Counted from the stretch's first letter, positions 8,585 to 18,229 are shown. The stretch is 64,000 nucleotides of DNA from Paragemmobacter straminiformis (GCF_014243445.1 NZ_JACLQD010000001.1:1116001-1180000); one strand, 5' to 3'. Made by a program: numbers and translations. The notes: generated by a model not told the origin, from the letters alone.

Positions 8585-9441
8585 CAATGCTCTCCCAGTT
8601 CCGCCACCACATCTGCCAGACCGATCCGCCAATCGGGCCGCACCACGCCGAAATCACGGGTCAAGGCGGTGCAGTCCAGTCTGGAATTGGCAGGACGCCT
8701 GGCCGGAGTGGGATAGGCATCGGTCGGGATATCATTGATAGCACAGGTCAGGCCGGCCCTGTCCATGATGGCACGCGCGAAATCTGCCCAGCTGACATCG
8801 GGACTGCCCGCGAAATGGTAGATGCCGCCCGACGCCCCGCCCGCAAGCGCCCCTGCGGCAACGAAAAGCGCATCGGCGATGGCTGCGGCGGGTGTCGGCC
8901 CGCCGATCTGGTCTGCCACCACGTTCAGGCTTTGGCGTTCGGCCCCGAGACGCAGCATCGTTTTCACGAAATTGGCCCCATGCGCCGAAAAGACCCAGCT
9001 TGTCCGCAAGACCACCGCCCGCGCGCCGCTATCGATGATAGCAATCTCGCCCGCGCGCTTGCTGCGGCCATAGGCGTTGCGGGGTGCGGTTGGCCGGTCG
9101 GGGGTGAAGGGCGCCGTGCCTTCGCCGTCAAAGACGTAATCGGTCGAGATATGCAGAAACGGCACCCGGAGCGCGGCGCATTCACGCGCCATCGCGGCGG
9201 GTGCTTCGGCGTTGACGACATGCGCGGCTGCTTCCTCGGACTCGGCCTTGTCCACGGCCGTCCATGCTGCGGCGTTGATGACGGCATCGGCCCGCGCCGC
9301 GCGAACCGCCGCCGCGCAGCTTGCCGGGTCAGACAGGTCGGCGCGGTCGCGGCCCAGAAACTCGGCCATGACACCTGCGGGAAGGCGCCGCGCCAGTTCT
9401 TGCGCGACCTGCCCTGTCTTGCCGAAAACCAGAACCCTCAC
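8584..9441 (-). CDS. rfbD: dTDP-4-dehydrorhamnose reductase
   Basis: 285 residues. The N-terminus [15 protein letters not shown] holds the NAD(P)H-binding loop; STDYVFDG and the YGRSK segment give the SDR catalytic Thr, Tyr and Lys. It reduces dTDP-4-keto-rhamnose to dTDP-L-rhamnose, the last step of the pathway. The start is taken as GTG 9441, which overlaps the rfbB stop by 4 nt (GTGA); the frame is open further upstream inside rfbB, but that would add residues the family lacks. Confidence 0.93.
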   Translation of the reverse strand: MRVLVFGKTGQVAQELARRLPAGVMAEFLGRDRADLSDPASCAAAVRAARADAVINAAAWTAVDKAESEEAAAHVVNAEAPAAMARECAALRVPFLHISTDYVFDGEGTAPFTPDRPTAPRNAYGRSKRAGEIAIIDSGARAVVLRTSWVFSAHGANFVKTMLRLGAERQSLNVVADQIGGPTPAAAIADALFVAAGALAGGASGGIYHFAGSPDVSWADFARAIMDRAGLTCAINDIPTDAYPTPARRPANSRLDCTALTRDFGVVRPDWRIGLADVVAELGEH

Positions 9442-10478
9442 GCCTTGACCCCCAGACGCTGGCCCACTCCGGCACGGTTCTGCAAGGCGCGCCACCACGT
9501 TTCGTTGTCGAGATACCAGCGCACCGTGCGCCGCAGCCCTTCCTCGACCGTGACCGATGGCCGCCAGCCGAGTTCGGTCCTGATCCGTGTCGGGTCGATG
9601 GCATAGCGCAGGTCATGGCCCGGACGGTCGGCGACGAAAGTGATCAACCGGTCATAGGGCGCGCCGTCGGGGCGCATCTCGTCGAGCAGCGCGCAGATGA
9701 TACGGACCAGGTCGATATTGCGGGCCTCGTTCTCGCCGCCGATGTTGTAGCTGCGCCCGATGGCACCCTTGTCCAGCACGCACAGCAGGGCATCGGCGTG
9801 ATCCTCGACGAAAAGCCAGTCGCGCACGTTCTGCCCGTTGCCGTAGACCGGAATGGGCTTGCCCGCCAAGGCGTTCAGAATGACCACGGGCACCAGCTTT
9901 TCGGGAAAGTGGAAGGGGCCGTAATTGTTCGAGCAATTCGTCAGGACGACGGGCAGGCCATAGGTTTCATGCCACGCCCTGACCAGATGGTCGCTTGCCG
10001 CCTTTGACGCCGAATAGGGGCTGTTGGGCGCATAGGGGGTGTCTTCGGTGAATTTGCCCGTCGCGCCCAGACTTCCGAACACCTCGTCGGTCGAGATGTG
10101 GTGAAAGCGGAACCCTTGGGGTTTGCCCTTGCGAACCCAATGGGCACGCGCGGCTTCCAGCAGGTTGAAGGTGCCGGTCACGTTGGTTTCCACGAAATCG
10201 CCCGGCCCGTCGATGGAACGGTCGACATGGCTTTCGGCGGCAAGATGCATGATCGCATCGGGTTCGTGTCTGGCAAGGACGGCATCAAGCGCCGCGCGGT
10301 TGCGGATATCGGCATGCTCGAAGGAATAGAGGGGCGAGTCTGCGACCGATGCGACGTTGTCGAGACAGGCCGCATAGGTCAGCGCATCCAGATTCACCAC
10401 CTGATGCCCGCGCGCCACGGCAAGCCGCACCACGGCAGACCCGATGAAGCCCGCGCCACCTGTGACCAGTATTTTCAT
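9438..10478 (-). CDS. rfbB: dTDP-glucose 4,6-dehydratase
   Basis: 346 residues. The Rossmann motif GGAGFIG is at residues 7-13, [10 protein letters not shown] holds the catalytic Thr-Asp-Glu, and [10 protein letters not shown] holds the Tyr-x-x-x-Lys pair. It dehydrates dTDP-glucose to dTDP-4-keto-6-deoxyglucose. ATG 10478 overlaps the stop of rfbC by 4 nt, so translation is coupled. Confidence 0.96.
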   Translation of the reverse strand: MKILVTGGAGFIGSAVVRLAVARGHQVVNLDALTYAACLDNVASVADSPLYSFEHADIRNRAALDAVLARHEPDAIMHLAAESHVDRSIDGPGDFVETNVTGTFNLLEAARAHWVRKGKPQGFRFHHISTDEVFGSLGATGKFTEDTPYAPNSPYSASKAASDHLVRAWHETYGLPVVLTNCSNNYGPFHFPEKLVPVVILNALAGKPIPVYGNGQNVRDWLFVEDHADALLCVLDKGAIGRSYNIGGENEARNIDLVRIICALLDEMRPDGAPYDRLITFVADRPGHDLRYAIDPTRIRTELGWRPSVTVEEGLRRTVRWYLDNETWWRALQNRAGVGQRLGVKA

Positions 10479-11029
10479 GCCGCACCATAAACAAAAGGCG
10501 ATTGCCAGTCGGCAAAGGCCGGGGCCACTTGATCCTTGGCCGACAGCACCGGGTCGGTCACGCCCCAATCGATTCCGACGCTGTCCCACCTGACGCCGCC
10601 GTCACAATCGGGGGCGTAGACGTCGCTGCATTTGTACTGGACCTCGGTTTCGGGTGCGGTGGTCACGAAACCATGCAGAAACCCCTTGGGAACCAGAAGT
10701 TGCCGTCCGTTCGCGGCGGTCAATTCGACAGCGACCCACTTGCCATAGGTTGCAGAGCCGATGCGGGCATCGACTGCGACATCAAGTATCGCACCGCGCG
10801 AGCAGCGCACGAGTTTGTCCTGCGCATGCGGCGGCTTCTGGTAGTGCAGGCCGCGCAAGGTGCCCTTTGCCGCCGAGAAGGAATGGTTGTCCTGCACGAA
10901 AACGGTCGAAACCCCTGCGGCGGCCATGCGCTGCGCGTTGAACGTTTCGGAGAACCAGCCACGCGCATCGCCGAAGCGCTGCGGCGTAAGGATCAGGACT
11001 CCGTCAAGCGCGGTGGTTTCGATCTGCAT
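10475..11029 (-). CDS. rfbC: dTDP-4-dehydrorhamnose 3,5-epimerase
   Basis: 184 residues of cupin fold. Signature parts are [11 protein letters not shown], the VQDNHSFS block, [18 protein letters not shown] with the catalytic His, and [11 protein letters not shown]. It epimerises C3 and C5 of the keto-sugar. ATG 11029 has AAAGGG about 6 nt upstream and fits the family start; the frame stays open for 13 codons upstream. It is the first gene of the four-gene rhamnose operon, 60 nt downstream of the SGNH hydrolase gene. Confidence 0.95.
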   Translation of the reverse strand: MQIETTALDGVLILTPQRFGDARGWFSETFNAQRMAAAGVSTVFVQDNHSFSAAKGTLRGLHYQKPPHAQDKLVRCSRGAILDVAVDARIGSATYGKWVAVELTAANGRQLLVPKGFLHGFVTTAPETEVQYKCSDVYAPDCDGGVRWDSVGIDWGVTDPVLSAKDQVAPAFADWQSPFVYGAA

Positions 11030-11089
11030 GGCGACCCTTTCATGTTGCAGTGCAGCATTTCGACCCACCGCGGCGAAATCAAGGCAGGG

Positions 11090-11728
11090 TTACAGCAATT
11101 CCTGTACGGCCCGCGCCACGGCAAGACCAAGCTTGCCATGCGCCGCCTCGTCGTAATGCACACCGTCGACCATGCTTACCGAAATCACCTTTCCAGCATC
11201 CAGATAGCCGATCCCGCGCGAGCGCGCCAAATCCTCGTAAAGCGGCGGCAAGGCCTGCGACCGCGCGGCGCCGCCCCAGAATTCGGTCTTGATCGGCCCG
11301 ACCTCGACGACTGGCGGGGGGCAGATCAGCAAGATCTTGAATCCGCCATGCCGCGCCTGCATCTCGATCGACATGGCAAGGTCCAAAAGCCCCGCGATGC
11401 CCGCCACAACGATTTCGGGCGTTGCTGCGAAGCGGGTCTTTACGTCGTTGGTGCCCAGCATCAGCGTCATCACATCGATGGGGCCGTGGCTTTGAAGGGC
11501 CATTTTCAGCCCTTCGCGCCCGTCCATGATATCGCCCATGACGGGATCGACAAAAGCCGCCGTCCGGCCCGGAAGCCCTTCTTCCACAAGTTCCCAATCA
11601 GCCCCGAGCGCCGCCTGCGTCACGGTGGGCCAGCGCACGCCGCGCCCGAAACGGGCATAGACGCCCCGGTCGACGATGGGCGGCGTGCCGTGGGTATTGC
11701 TGTCGCCAAAGGTGAATAGGATCGGCAT
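11090..11728 (-). CDS. SGNH/GDSL-family hydrolase
   Basis: 212 residues. The four SGNH blocks are visible: FGDSNTHG (nucleophile Ser), the GLPGRTA block, LMLGTNDVK (Asn), and DGVHY near the C-terminus (Asp and His). These enzymes are esterases or acyl hydrolases. No signal peptide is seen, so it is probably cytoplasmic. It lies just upstream of rfbC on the same strand and may share its transcript, hinting at sugar deacylation, but the substrate cannot be read from sequence. Confidence 0.85.
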   Translation of the reverse strand: MPILFTFGDSNTHGTPPIVDRGVYARFGRGVRWPTVTQAALGADWELVEEGLPGRTAAFVDPVMGDIMDGREGLKMALQSHGPIDVMTLMLGTNDVKTRFAATPEIVVAGIAGLLDLAMSIEMQARHGGFKILLICPPPVVEVGPIKTEFWGGAARSQALPPLYEDLARSRGIGYLDAGKVISVSMVDGVHYDEAAHGKLGLAVARAVQELL

Positions 11729-11862
11729 GATGGTTCCCCGCCCGCGGTGCATTTGGCCGCAGGCTAGGGCGCGGCGGCCTGCAGGTAAAGCGCCTTTGCC
11801 CCCTTGGACTTTGCGCGCCCCGCGATCATATAGGGGCAAAGCTTTCCGGATGAGGGCACAGC

Positions 11863-12765
11863 ATGTTTGGAATGGGCGATACCCCCGCCGTTGCGGGTGA
11901 TCTGGTCAAGGATGTGACCGAAGCAACCTTTATGGCCGATGTCATCGAAGCCAGTCGCGAGGTGCCGGTCATCGTCGATTTCTGGGCGCCGTGGTGTGGC
12001 CCGTGCAAGACGCTTGGCCCGCAGCTCGAAGCCGCGGTCAAGGCTGCGGGCGGCAAGGTCCGCATGGCAAAGGTCGACGTCGACCAGAACCAGATGATCG
12101 CAGGCCAGCTGCGCGTGCAGTCGATCCCCACCGTCTATGCCTTTTGGCAGGGCCAGCCCGTCGACGGGTTCCAAGGGGCCGTGCCGGCATCGGAGGTCAA
12201 GAAATTCATCGACCGCGTCGCGGCGCTTGCCGGTGACGGCGGTCTGGCCGAGGCGCTCGAAGCCGCAGAACAGATGCTTGCCGAGGGTGCGGTGACGGAC
12301 GCCGCCGAAACCTTTGCCGCCATTCTGGGCGAAGAGCCGGAGAACGCATCGGCCTTTGCCGGACTGGTTCGCTGCCACCTTGCGCTGGACCAGCTTGACC
12401 AAGCCGAGGCGATGCTTGCCGCCGCCCCGCCCGCGATTGCCAAGGCCAAGGAGATCGACGCCGTGCGCGCGCAGATCGAACTGGCAAAACAAGCGGCAAA
12501 TGCCGGTCCCGAGCAAGACCTGCGCGCCGCGGTTGAGAAAGACCCGCACAGCCGTCAGGCCCGTTTCGACCTTGCCTTGGCGCTTCACGCCGCTGGCAAG
12601 GTGGAAGAGGCGGTTGACGTGCTGCTCGACCTGTTCCGGCTTGACCGCGAATGGAACGACAGCGCCGCCAAAACCCAGCTGATGACGATCTTCGAGGCGC
12701 TGAAGCCCACCGATCCCATCGTTCTGAAGGGGCGTCGCCGGCTTTCCTCGATGATATTTGCCTAG
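11863..12765 (+). CDS. ybbN: thioredoxin-domain co-chaperone, CnoX/YbbN family
   Basis: 300 residues. A thioredoxin domain (about 15-125) with an intact WCGPC site (Cys45, Cys48) is followed by tetratricopeptide-like helices (about 130-300). This is the architecture of CnoX, a holdase that protects proteins from oxidation and hands them to GroEL or DnaK. The E. coli protein has lost the CxxC site; this one keeps it, so it may also be redox-active. It is followed 26 nt later by a LON-domain gene on the same strand. Confidence 0.88.
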   Translation: MFGMGDTPAVAGDLVKDVTEATFMADVIEASREVPVIVDFWAPWCGPCKTLGPQLEAAVKAAGGKVRMAKVDVDQNQMIAGQLRVQSIPTVYAFWQGQPVDGFQGAVPASEVKKFIDRVAALAGDGGLAEALEAAEQMLAEGAVTDAAETFAAILGEEPENASAFAGLVRCHLALDQLDQAEAMLAAAPPAIAKAKEIDAVRAQIELAKQAANAGPEQDLRAAVEKDPHSRQARFDLALALHAAGKVEEAVDVLLDLFRLDREWNDSAAKTQLMTIFEALKPTDPIVLKGRRRLSSMIFA

Positions 12766-12791
12766 AGGCCCATGCGGGCTATCTGCACCCC

Positions 12792-13436
12792 ATGATGCAT
12801 GCCTCAGACTTGCCCGAGACGATTCCCGTTTTCCCCCTTCCGGGGGCGTTGTTGCTGCCGCGTGGGCGGTTGCCTTTGCATATTTTCGAGCCGCGCTACC
12901 TTGCGATGATCGAAGATTGCCTGAAAACCAAGCACCGGCTGATCGGAATGATCCAGCCGCGAGAGGTTCCGGGCACGGGCGAGAAGCGGTTGAACGCAAT
13001 CGGCTGCGCGGGGCGACTGACGGGGTTTTCCGAAACCGAGGACGGGCGCTATATGGTGACCCTGTCGGGCATCTCGCGCTTTCGGGTCAAGGACGAGGTG
13101 CAGGGTTTCACCCCGTACCGGCGCTGCAACGTCGACTGGACGGGTTTCGGCCGCGATCTTGGTGCGCAGGAAGAGGACGCCGGTTTCCAGCGCGAGGAAT
13201 TTCTTGCCCTGCTCAACCGCTTCTTTCTTTCGTTGAACCTGTCGACCGACTGGTCCAGCCTGAAAGAGGCCGAGACCGAGTTGCTTATCAACTCGCTTTC
13301 CATGCTGTGTCCCTTTACGCCCGAGGACAAGCAGGCCCTGTTGGAAGCGCCCTCGTTGACGACGCGGCGCGAAACTTTGGTGACCCTGATCGAATTCGCC
13401 ATGCGCAGCGGTTCAGGGGATGAGGTGATGCAATGA
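12792..13436 (+). CDS. LON N-terminal (substrate-binding) domain protein
   Basis: 214 residues consisting of the Lon-N domain only: [26 protein letters not shown] is the hallmark start (residues about 11-36), and no AAA or protease domain follows. Free-standing Lon-N proteins are common in proteobacteria; their function is poorly defined. It sits between a thioredoxin co-chaperone and a Trm112-like gene. The start at ATG 12792 has no good ribosome site; the frame is open back into the preceding gene, so the exact start is uncertain. Confidence 0.85.
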   Translation: MMHASDLPETIPVFPLPGALLLPRGRLPLHIFEPRYLAMIEDCLKTKHRLIGMIQPREVPGTGEKRLNAIGCAGRLTGFSETEDGRYMVTLSGISRFRVKDEVQGFTPYRRCNVDWTGFGRDLGAQEEDAGFQREEFLALLNRFFLSLNLSTDWSSLKEAETELLINSLSMLCPFTPEDKQALLEAPSLTTRRETLVTLIEFAMRSGSGDEVMQ

Positions 13437-13618
13437 GCGACAGCGCAACCGTGTTCGACCGGCGGATGCTTGAATCCCTTGTTTGCCCCGTGACGCAGGC
13501 AACGCTGTCTTATGACGCCGCGCGGCAGGAACTGGTATCGAAACAGGCCAACCTTGCCTTTCCGATCCGCGACGGCATTCCGATCATGCTGATTTCCGAG
13601 GCGCGAACGCTGGACTAG
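13433..13618 (+). CDS. Trm112-family protein
   Basis: 61 residues. The core [16 protein letters not shown] and [12 protein letters not shown] matches the Trm112/UPF0434 family, although the zinc-type Cys pairs are reduced to one Cys here. Eukaryotic Trm112 activates methyltransferases; the bacterial role is less clear. ATG overlaps the upstream stop by 4 nt (ATGA), so it is co-translated with the LON-domain gene. Confidence 0.85.
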   Translation: MSDSATVFDRRMLESLVCPVTQATLSYDAARQELVSKQANLAFPIRDGIPIMLISEARTLD

Positions 13619-13657
13619 GGGTGTTGGTGCGGCGGAACGCGGGCGCAGCCTGAAGGT

Positions 13658-14089
13658 TCAGGCCAGTCCCATCGCCTTCCACGCCATCGCCGCCCGCCGC
13701 TGCATTTCGGGAATCGCCTGCCCGTGGGCCAGAAAGGCCGCAACCTCCATCATCTCCCAACGCTGCCCTTCGTCGCCGAAGCGGATGGCGGAAATCTCTT
13801 CCTCGGCCAGCAACCCGCCGAACAGGACCGAGGGGCGGGTCGGCACCGTCATCGACGGGAGCACCCGCGCGAAAAGCAGCCGCCCGGGCGAGAGTGTCAG
13901 GCCGAATTCCTCGACGATCTCGCGCAGGACGCACTCCTCGGCGCTTTCCCGGCCTTCGCGTCCGCCGCCGGGCAAGTCCCACCAACCGGCCCAAGGCAGG
14001 CCCGCGATGTCGTCGCGCTGATAGGTCAGCAGGCGGCCACCGCAGAACAGCGCGGCCTTGGCACCAACGAAATCAGACACGCGCTTCAA
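13658..14089 (-). CDS. NUDIX hydrolase
   Basis: 143 residues. The Nudix box is complete, running from GGGREGRES to REIVEEFGL (about residues 41-64), which binds the metal and the nucleoside diphosphate. WWDLPGGG precedes it as usual. The substrate cannot be predicted; small members clean up oxidised or excess nucleotides. The start is probably TTG 14089, overlapping the NfeD stop by 4 nt; GTG 14080 is an alternative. Confidence 0.85.
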   Translation of the reverse strand: MKRVSDFVGAKAALFCGGRLLTYQRDDIAGLPWAGWWDLPGGGREGRESAEECVLREIVEEFGLTLSPGRLLFARVLPSMTVPTRPSVLFGGLLAEEEISAIRFGDEGQRWEMMEVAAFLAHGQAIPEMQRRAAMAWKAMGLA

Positions 14090-14361
14090 TCATTGATGTC
14101 GCGATCCCACAGTTTGACCTGACCTTCGCGCACGCCCATCGTGCGGCGCAGGGCCAGCCAAGCCAGCACAGACATGACGGCAAAGAGGAACAGCAGAACC
14201 GCCAGTCCGCCGGCGAAGATGCCAAAGCCTACCAAGGCCCCCGTCAGCACCGCGCCGATTGCAAAGCCCAGAAAAATGTAGCCCGGCGCCATCACCTCGA
14301 GCCCGCCCAGCACGAAACCCGCGACGATCCAGACCCACCAGACCTGCCAAAGACCCTCCAT
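14086..14361 (-). CDS. NfeD-like membrane protein
   Basis: 91 residues with two or three close hydrophobic helices (GFVLGGLEVMAPGYIFLGFA, then LAVLLFLFAVMSVLAWLAL) and a short polar tail. This is the short NfeD type, which is nearly always next to an SPFH-domain gene; together they organise membrane microdomains. ATG 14361 overlaps the SPFH stop (TGATG); a GTG one codon earlier is also possible. The OB-fold domain of longer NfeD proteins is missing. Confidence 0.85.
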   Translation of the reverse strand: MEGLWQVWWVWIVAGFVLGGLEVMAPGYIFLGFAIGAVLTGALVGFGIFAGGLAVLLFLFAVMSVLAWLALRRTMGVREGQVKLWDRDIND

Positions 14362-15239
14362 CACGCGCGCCCCTTGAGCATCTTGAAGGCATCGCCAAAG
14401 GCGTCCAGCACACTTGTCGGCAGGATCACGGTCTGCTTGCCCTGCCCGACGGCGACGGCCTGCAACGCCTCGACCTGTTTCAGCGCCACCTGATATTGCG
14501 CCGCTTCCAGACCGCTTTCCTTGATGGCCACGGCGATCACGCCGGTCGCATAGGCCTCGGCATCGGCCAGAACGCGCCGCGCCTTGGCCGATTGCTCGGC
14601 GGCGTAAAGGTCGCCATCGGCGGCAAGTTCCACCGCCCGTTTGCGCCCCTCGGCCTCCATCACCTGCGCCCGCCGCGCACGTTCGGCGTTGAGTTGTTGC
14701 AGCATCGCCGCCCGCGTGGCGTCATCCAGATTCACGTCGAGGATTTCGGCCCGCGTCACCTCGACCCCCCAGTCGTCGACCATCGCGCTGACCTGTTCGC
14801 GCACGCGTTCGATCAGTTGCGCGCGGTTCGACTGCACCTGATCCAGTTCCAGCTTGCCGATTTCGGACCGCACGATCCCCGCCACGGTCGTGGCAATCGC
14901 ACCGTCTACGTCGCGGATGCGGTAAACAGTCTTTTCCGGCTCGGTGATGCGGTAGAAAACGCTCGTCTCGACCTTAACAAGCACGTTGTCGGCGGTGATG
15001 GCGTCCTGGCTCGCATTGGGAAGCTGCCGTTCTAGGATGGAAATCTTGTGCGGCACACGGTCGAGGAAAGGCACGATGAAGTTGATACCGGGCCCGAGAA
15101 CGGCGCGAAGCCGCCCGAACCGTTCGACCACGTGCTTTTCCGACTGCGGCACGATCCGCACGCCAAGAAAGACGCAGAGGATAAGAAAGGCCGCGATTGC
15201 CAGAAAGACCGCGTTGCCGCCGAACAAAGGCTCGTTCAT
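14361..15239 (-). CDS. SPFH/Band 7 domain protein (QmcA-like)
   Basis: 292 residues. One N-terminal transmembrane helix (about 10-28) is followed by the SPFH domain: VPQSEKHVVERFGR, PGINFIVPFLD and a long alpha-helical stretch rich in Ala, Glu and Arg (about 190-250). This flotillin/stomatin-type protein is membrane-bound and oligomeric, often linked to FtsH protease or lipid domains. The partner NfeD gene follows directly with a one-base overlap. Confidence 0.92.
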   Translation of the reverse strand: MNEPLFGGNAVFLAIAAFLILCVFLGVRIVPQSEKHVVERFGRLRAVLGPGINFIVPFLDRVPHKISILERQLPNASQDAITADNVLVKVETSVFYRITEPEKTVYRIRDVDGAIATTVAGIVRSEIGKLELDQVQSNRAQLIERVREQVSAMVDDWGVEVTRAEILDVNLDDATRAAMLQQLNAERARRAQVMEAEGRKRAVELAADGDLYAAEQSAKARRVLADAEAYATGVIAVAIKESGLEAAQYQVALKQVEALQAVAVGQGKQTVILPTSVLDAFGDAFKMLKGRA

Positions 15240-15302
15240 CGTCTACTCCTGTCCAAAGGATACAGGCCGAAGATGTGGGCAATGCCGGTTGTGCGCAAGC
15301 GG

Positions 15303-15806
15303 TCAGAACGATGCGCGCATGAAGATCGTGATCGGCGCAAGATCGGGTGGCGCGTCGCGGAACGGGGCGCAGACCGAAAAGCCGAACCTTTGGTAAAGCC
15401 GGATCGCATCGGCCATGAAGGGCGCCGTCTCTAGCACCGCACCTTTGTAGCCCTTGCCCTGCACGGCGGTGCAAAGGTCCGCGAGAAGGGCCTTGGCCAG
15501 CCCGCCACCACGCGCCATCGGGTCAAGCCAGACCAGAAGCACCTCGGCCTGCCCGGCGTCATAGCGGGAAAAACCGGCATGGCCGCAAATGGCTGCGCCC
15601 TGTTCGACAACCAGCATCGCGGCATCCTGCGCCGTGAAGATGCGCTGCAAATCCTCGACCGTGTCGCTGTAATAGGCCGCGGCCACGCCATCGGCGGGAT
15701 AGCCGAGCTTTCGGCACTCTGCCTCGTCCCAGGCGGCCATTTCGGCGCGCATGCGGTGGATCGTTCGGAAATCGGCAAGGTCCGTCGCCAGCCTGATGGT
15801 ATGCAT
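15303..15806 (-). CDS. GNAT-family N-acetyltransferase
   Basis: 167 residues. Motif A of the GNAT fold is seen as EVLLVWLDPMARGGGLAKALLADL, with the acetyl-CoA loop RGGGLAKAL, followed by GAVLETAPFMADAIRLYQRFGF (motif B). The acceptor is unknown. ATG 15806 is chosen because it begins the fold; the frame is open far upstream, but that stretch lies antisense to dinB. It is divergent from dinB with 66 nt between. Confidence 0.85.
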   Translation of the reverse strand: MHTIRLATDLADFRTIHRMRAEMAAWDEAECRKLGYPADGVAAAYYSDTVEDLQRIFTAQDAAMLVVEQGAAICGHAGFSRYDAGQAEVLLVWLDPMARGGGLAKALLADLCTAVQGKGYKGAVLETAPFMADAIRLYQRFGFSVCAPFRDAPPDLAPITIFMRASF

Positions 15807-15872
15807 GCCCGCTCTCTGCTGCCCCTGAGCAAGGCTAGCACGCGCCTGCCTGCCCGTGCTAGCCTTGCACCC

Positions 15873-17126
15873 ATGCCCGCCCTGTGCCGCGATTGCCTGA
15901 CCACCTTTGACAGCGGCCGCCGCTGCCCGTCGTGCCGCAGTCCGCGCGTGCTGTCCCACCCCGAGCTTTTCGACCTGTCGGTCGCACATATGGATTGCGA
16001 CGCCTTTTACGCCAGCGTCGAAAAGCGCGACGATCCCGGCCTTGCCGACAAACCCGTCATCGTAGGCGGTGGCACGCGGGGAGTGGTTTCGACCTGCTGC
16101 TACATCGCACGCATCAGCGGTGTCCGTTCCGCCATGCCGATGTTTCAGGCGCTGAAGCTTTGCCCCGATGCGGTCGTGGTGAAGCCGCGCATGTCTGTCT
16201 ATGTCGAAGCCAGCCGCAAGATCCGCGCCATGATGGAGGAGTTGACCCCCTCGATCGAACCCCTGTCGCTGGACGAGGCCTTTCTCGACCTGTCGGGCAC
16301 GACCCGCCTGCACGGCGCGCCCCCTGCGGTGCAGATGGCGCGTCTGTTGCGGCGGATGGAGACGGAGCTGGGCCTGTCGGGATCGGTCGGGCTGTCGCAC
16401 AACAAGTTTCTGGCGAAGATCGCGTCCGACCTCGACAAGCCGCGCGGATTTTCGGTGATCGGCAAGGCCGAGACGCAGGCCTTTCTGACGCCGAAATCGG
16501 TGCGCATTATCTGGGGGGTGGGAACGGCCATGCAGACGGCACTGGAAGCGGCGGGCATACGGACCATTGCCGACCTTCTGCGCTGGGACCGCGCCGACCT
16601 GTCGGCCCGCTTCGGCAGCATGGGCGACCGCCTTTGGCACCTTGCCCGCGGTCTGGACCACCGCCGCGTCATGCGCGACGAAAAGCCCAAGTCGATCAGC
16701 AAGGAAACCACCTTCTTCGAGGATACGTCCGACCCCGACATCCTCGACGGCCATTTGTGGAGGTTGGCCGAGCAGGTCGCCGACCGCGCCAAGGCAAAGC
16801 GTCTGGCGGGCAGGACCGTGGTGCTGAAGCTCAAGACCGGCGATTTCCAGACCGTCACGCGCCGCCATGCGCTGGGAGATGCAACGCAGACCGCAGACCG
16901 AATCTATCGTGCGGTCCGCGAGTTGTACGACCATGCGGGCGCGCGTGGCCCTTTTCGGCTGATCGGCGTGGGCATAGCCGACCTGACCCCCGAATCCGAG
17001 GCAGACCGTTCAGGCGACCTGCTTGACCCCGATGCGGGCAAACGCGCGGCAGCCGAACGGGCGACCGATGCCATCCGCGCGCGCTTCGGCGCCGAAGCGA
17101 TCATCAAGGGCCGCGCCCTGCGCTAG
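15873..17126 (+). CDS. dinB: DNA polymerase IV with N-terminal zinc-ribbon-like motif
   Basis: 417 residues. A CxxC-x9-CxxC motif (Cys5, 8, 18, 21) precedes the Y-family polymerase. Catalytic acidic residues are in MDCDAFYASVE (Asp41) and SLDEAFLD (Asp134-Glu135). The thumb helix-hairpin-helix and little-finger domains follow. Pol IV copies across damaged DNA. The protein ends in GRALR, without an obvious beta-clamp motif of the QLVLGL type. No LexA box was recognised in the short divergent promoter region. Confidence 0.9.
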   Translation: MPALCRDCLTTFDSGRRCPSCRSPRVLSHPELFDLSVAHMDCDAFYASVEKRDDPGLADKPVIVGGGTRGVVSTCCYIARISGVRSAMPMFQALKLCPDAVVVKPRMSVYVEASRKIRAMMEELTPSIEPLSLDEAFLDLSGTTRLHGAPPAVQMARLLRRMETELGLSGSVGLSHNKFLAKIASDLDKPRGFSVIGKAETQAFLTPKSVRIIWGVGTAMQTALEAAGIRTIADLLRWDRADLSARFGSMGDRLWHLARGLDHRRVMRDEKPKSISKETTFFEDTSDPDILDGHLWRLAEQVADRAKAKRLAGRTVVLKLKTGDFQTVTRRHALGDATQTADRIYRAVRELYDHAGARGPFRLIGVGIADLTPESEADRSGDLLDPDAGKRAAAERATDAIRARFGAEAIIKGRALR

Positions 17127-17151
17127 ACGAAATCCGCCGAAGGGCCGCGAC

Positions 17152-18012
17152 TCACTCGGCTGCCAGTGGCAGCCTGTCGCGTCCGATTTCCGCCAGTTCC
17201 GTAATTACGCCTGCCATCAGGGAGCGAAATGCTTCGAAGTCGGGGCGCGGTTCGATCCGCGTTTCGTCCATGTACAGCGCGCGGTCGATTTCCACCTGAA
17301 CCACATGCGCCCCGCGCGATGGCCGGCCATAGGCCTGCGCGATATAGGCCCCCGCAAAGGGTGCATTGCGCACCACGCGCAGGCCGGCGCCGGCAAAGGC
17401 AGCCTCGATCCGTTCGACCACGTCGCGTCCGGCCGCAGCGCCGAAGCGGTCGCCCAGCACGACCTCGGGGCGCGGTTGTCCCGGTCTGGCATGGGCTTCG
17501 ATCGCCTCGTGCGGCATGGAATGGCAATCGATCAGAACGGCCTTGCCGAATTGAACCAGTGAGCCGTCGATCAGGCGCTTCAGGGCGTCATGATAGGGGT
17601 GCCAGTGCCGGGTCAGGCGATACTCGGCCTCGCTCAGCGGCAATTTGCCCCGATAGATCGCGCGCCCGCCTGCCACCACACGCGGAATGACACCAAGGCC
17701 GGAAGAGACGCGCGGATTGTGGGCCACCCGTTCCACACCGGCGATCACGGCGGGATCCAGTTCGTCGGCGGCACGGTTGAGGTCGATATAGGCCCGAGGC
17801 GCCCGCGCGGCGATCAGCGGTGCCCCGACCAGGGGCGCATGGGCGAAAAGCCGGTCGACAAAGGCATCTTCCGACGACCGGATCGTATGCGGGTCAAGCA
17901 GGCTGGCGTCGAGAAACGCGGCAGGATAATCCTGCCCGCTATGGGGCGAGGAAAACACAACCGCCGTGTCGCGGCGGTCCGGCAGGTAAAGGCGATAGGC
18001 GTCTTGATCCAT
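17152..18012 (-). CDS. N-formylglutamate amidohydrolase family protein
   Basis: 286 residues of the FGase/HutG fold. Signature blocks are FSSPHSGQDYP near the N-terminus, ARAPRAYIDLNRA, and LIDCHSMPHE, which supplies metal ligands. Family members hydrolyse N-formyl-L-glutamate in histidine breakdown, but no other hut genes are nearby, so the substrate is uncertain. It is convergent with dinB (25 nt between stops). Confidence 0.88.
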   Translation of the reverse strand: MDQDAYRLYLPDRRDTAVVFSSPHSGQDYPAAFLDASLLDPHTIRSSEDAFVDRLFAHAPLVGAPLIAARAPRAYIDLNRAADELDPAVIAGVERVAHNPRVSSGLGVIPRVVAGGRAIYRGKLPLSEAEYRLTRHWHPYHDALKRLIDGSLVQFGKAVLIDCHSMPHEAIEAHARPGQPRPEVVLGDRFGAAAGRDVVERIEAAFAGAGLRVVRNAPFAGAYIAQAYGRPSRGAHVVQVEIDRALYMDETRIEPRPDFEAFRSLMAGVITELAEIGRDRLPLAAE

Positions 18013-18053
18013 ATGTTCAGATATAGCCGTATTTTTTCCTTTGCCAAAACCCC

Positions 18054-18082
18054 TTGAACCCCGCTGCGACTCCTTTTATAGA
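18054..18082 (+). promoter_or_regulatory. sigma-70-type promoter for tRNA-Val
   Basis: TTGAAC (18054-18059), a 17-nt spacer, and TATAGA (18077-18082) form a near-consensus promoter 65 nt upstream of the tRNA. It is the clearest housekeeping promoter in the window. Confidence 0.6.
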
Positions 18083-18147
18083 CCGCCCACCGACGCGGAA
18101 CCGCCCGCGTCTTTTTGTTTGGACTGGGCGGTGACGAAACGGGGCGT

Positions 18148-18222
18148 GGGCGGTTAGCTCAGCGGTAGAGCACTACGTTGACATCGTAGTGGCCACTGGT
18201 TCGATCCCAGTACCGCCCACCA
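18148..18222 (+). tRNA. tRNA-Val (anticodon GAC)
   Basis: The acceptor stem GGGCGGT pairs with ACCGCCC, the D arm is GCTCAGCGGTAGAGC, the anticodon stem CTACG/CGTAG holds the loop TTGACAT (anticodon GAC), the T arm contains GGTTCGATCC, and CCA is encoded (18220-18222). It is 75 nt including CCA. Confidence 0.97.
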
Positions 18223-18229
18223 TTTCACC

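Noticed and set aside
15807-16934. Upstream extension of the acetyltransferase frame
   Set aside because: It is antisense to dinB and would add 376 residues without a domain; the GNAT fold begins at 15806.
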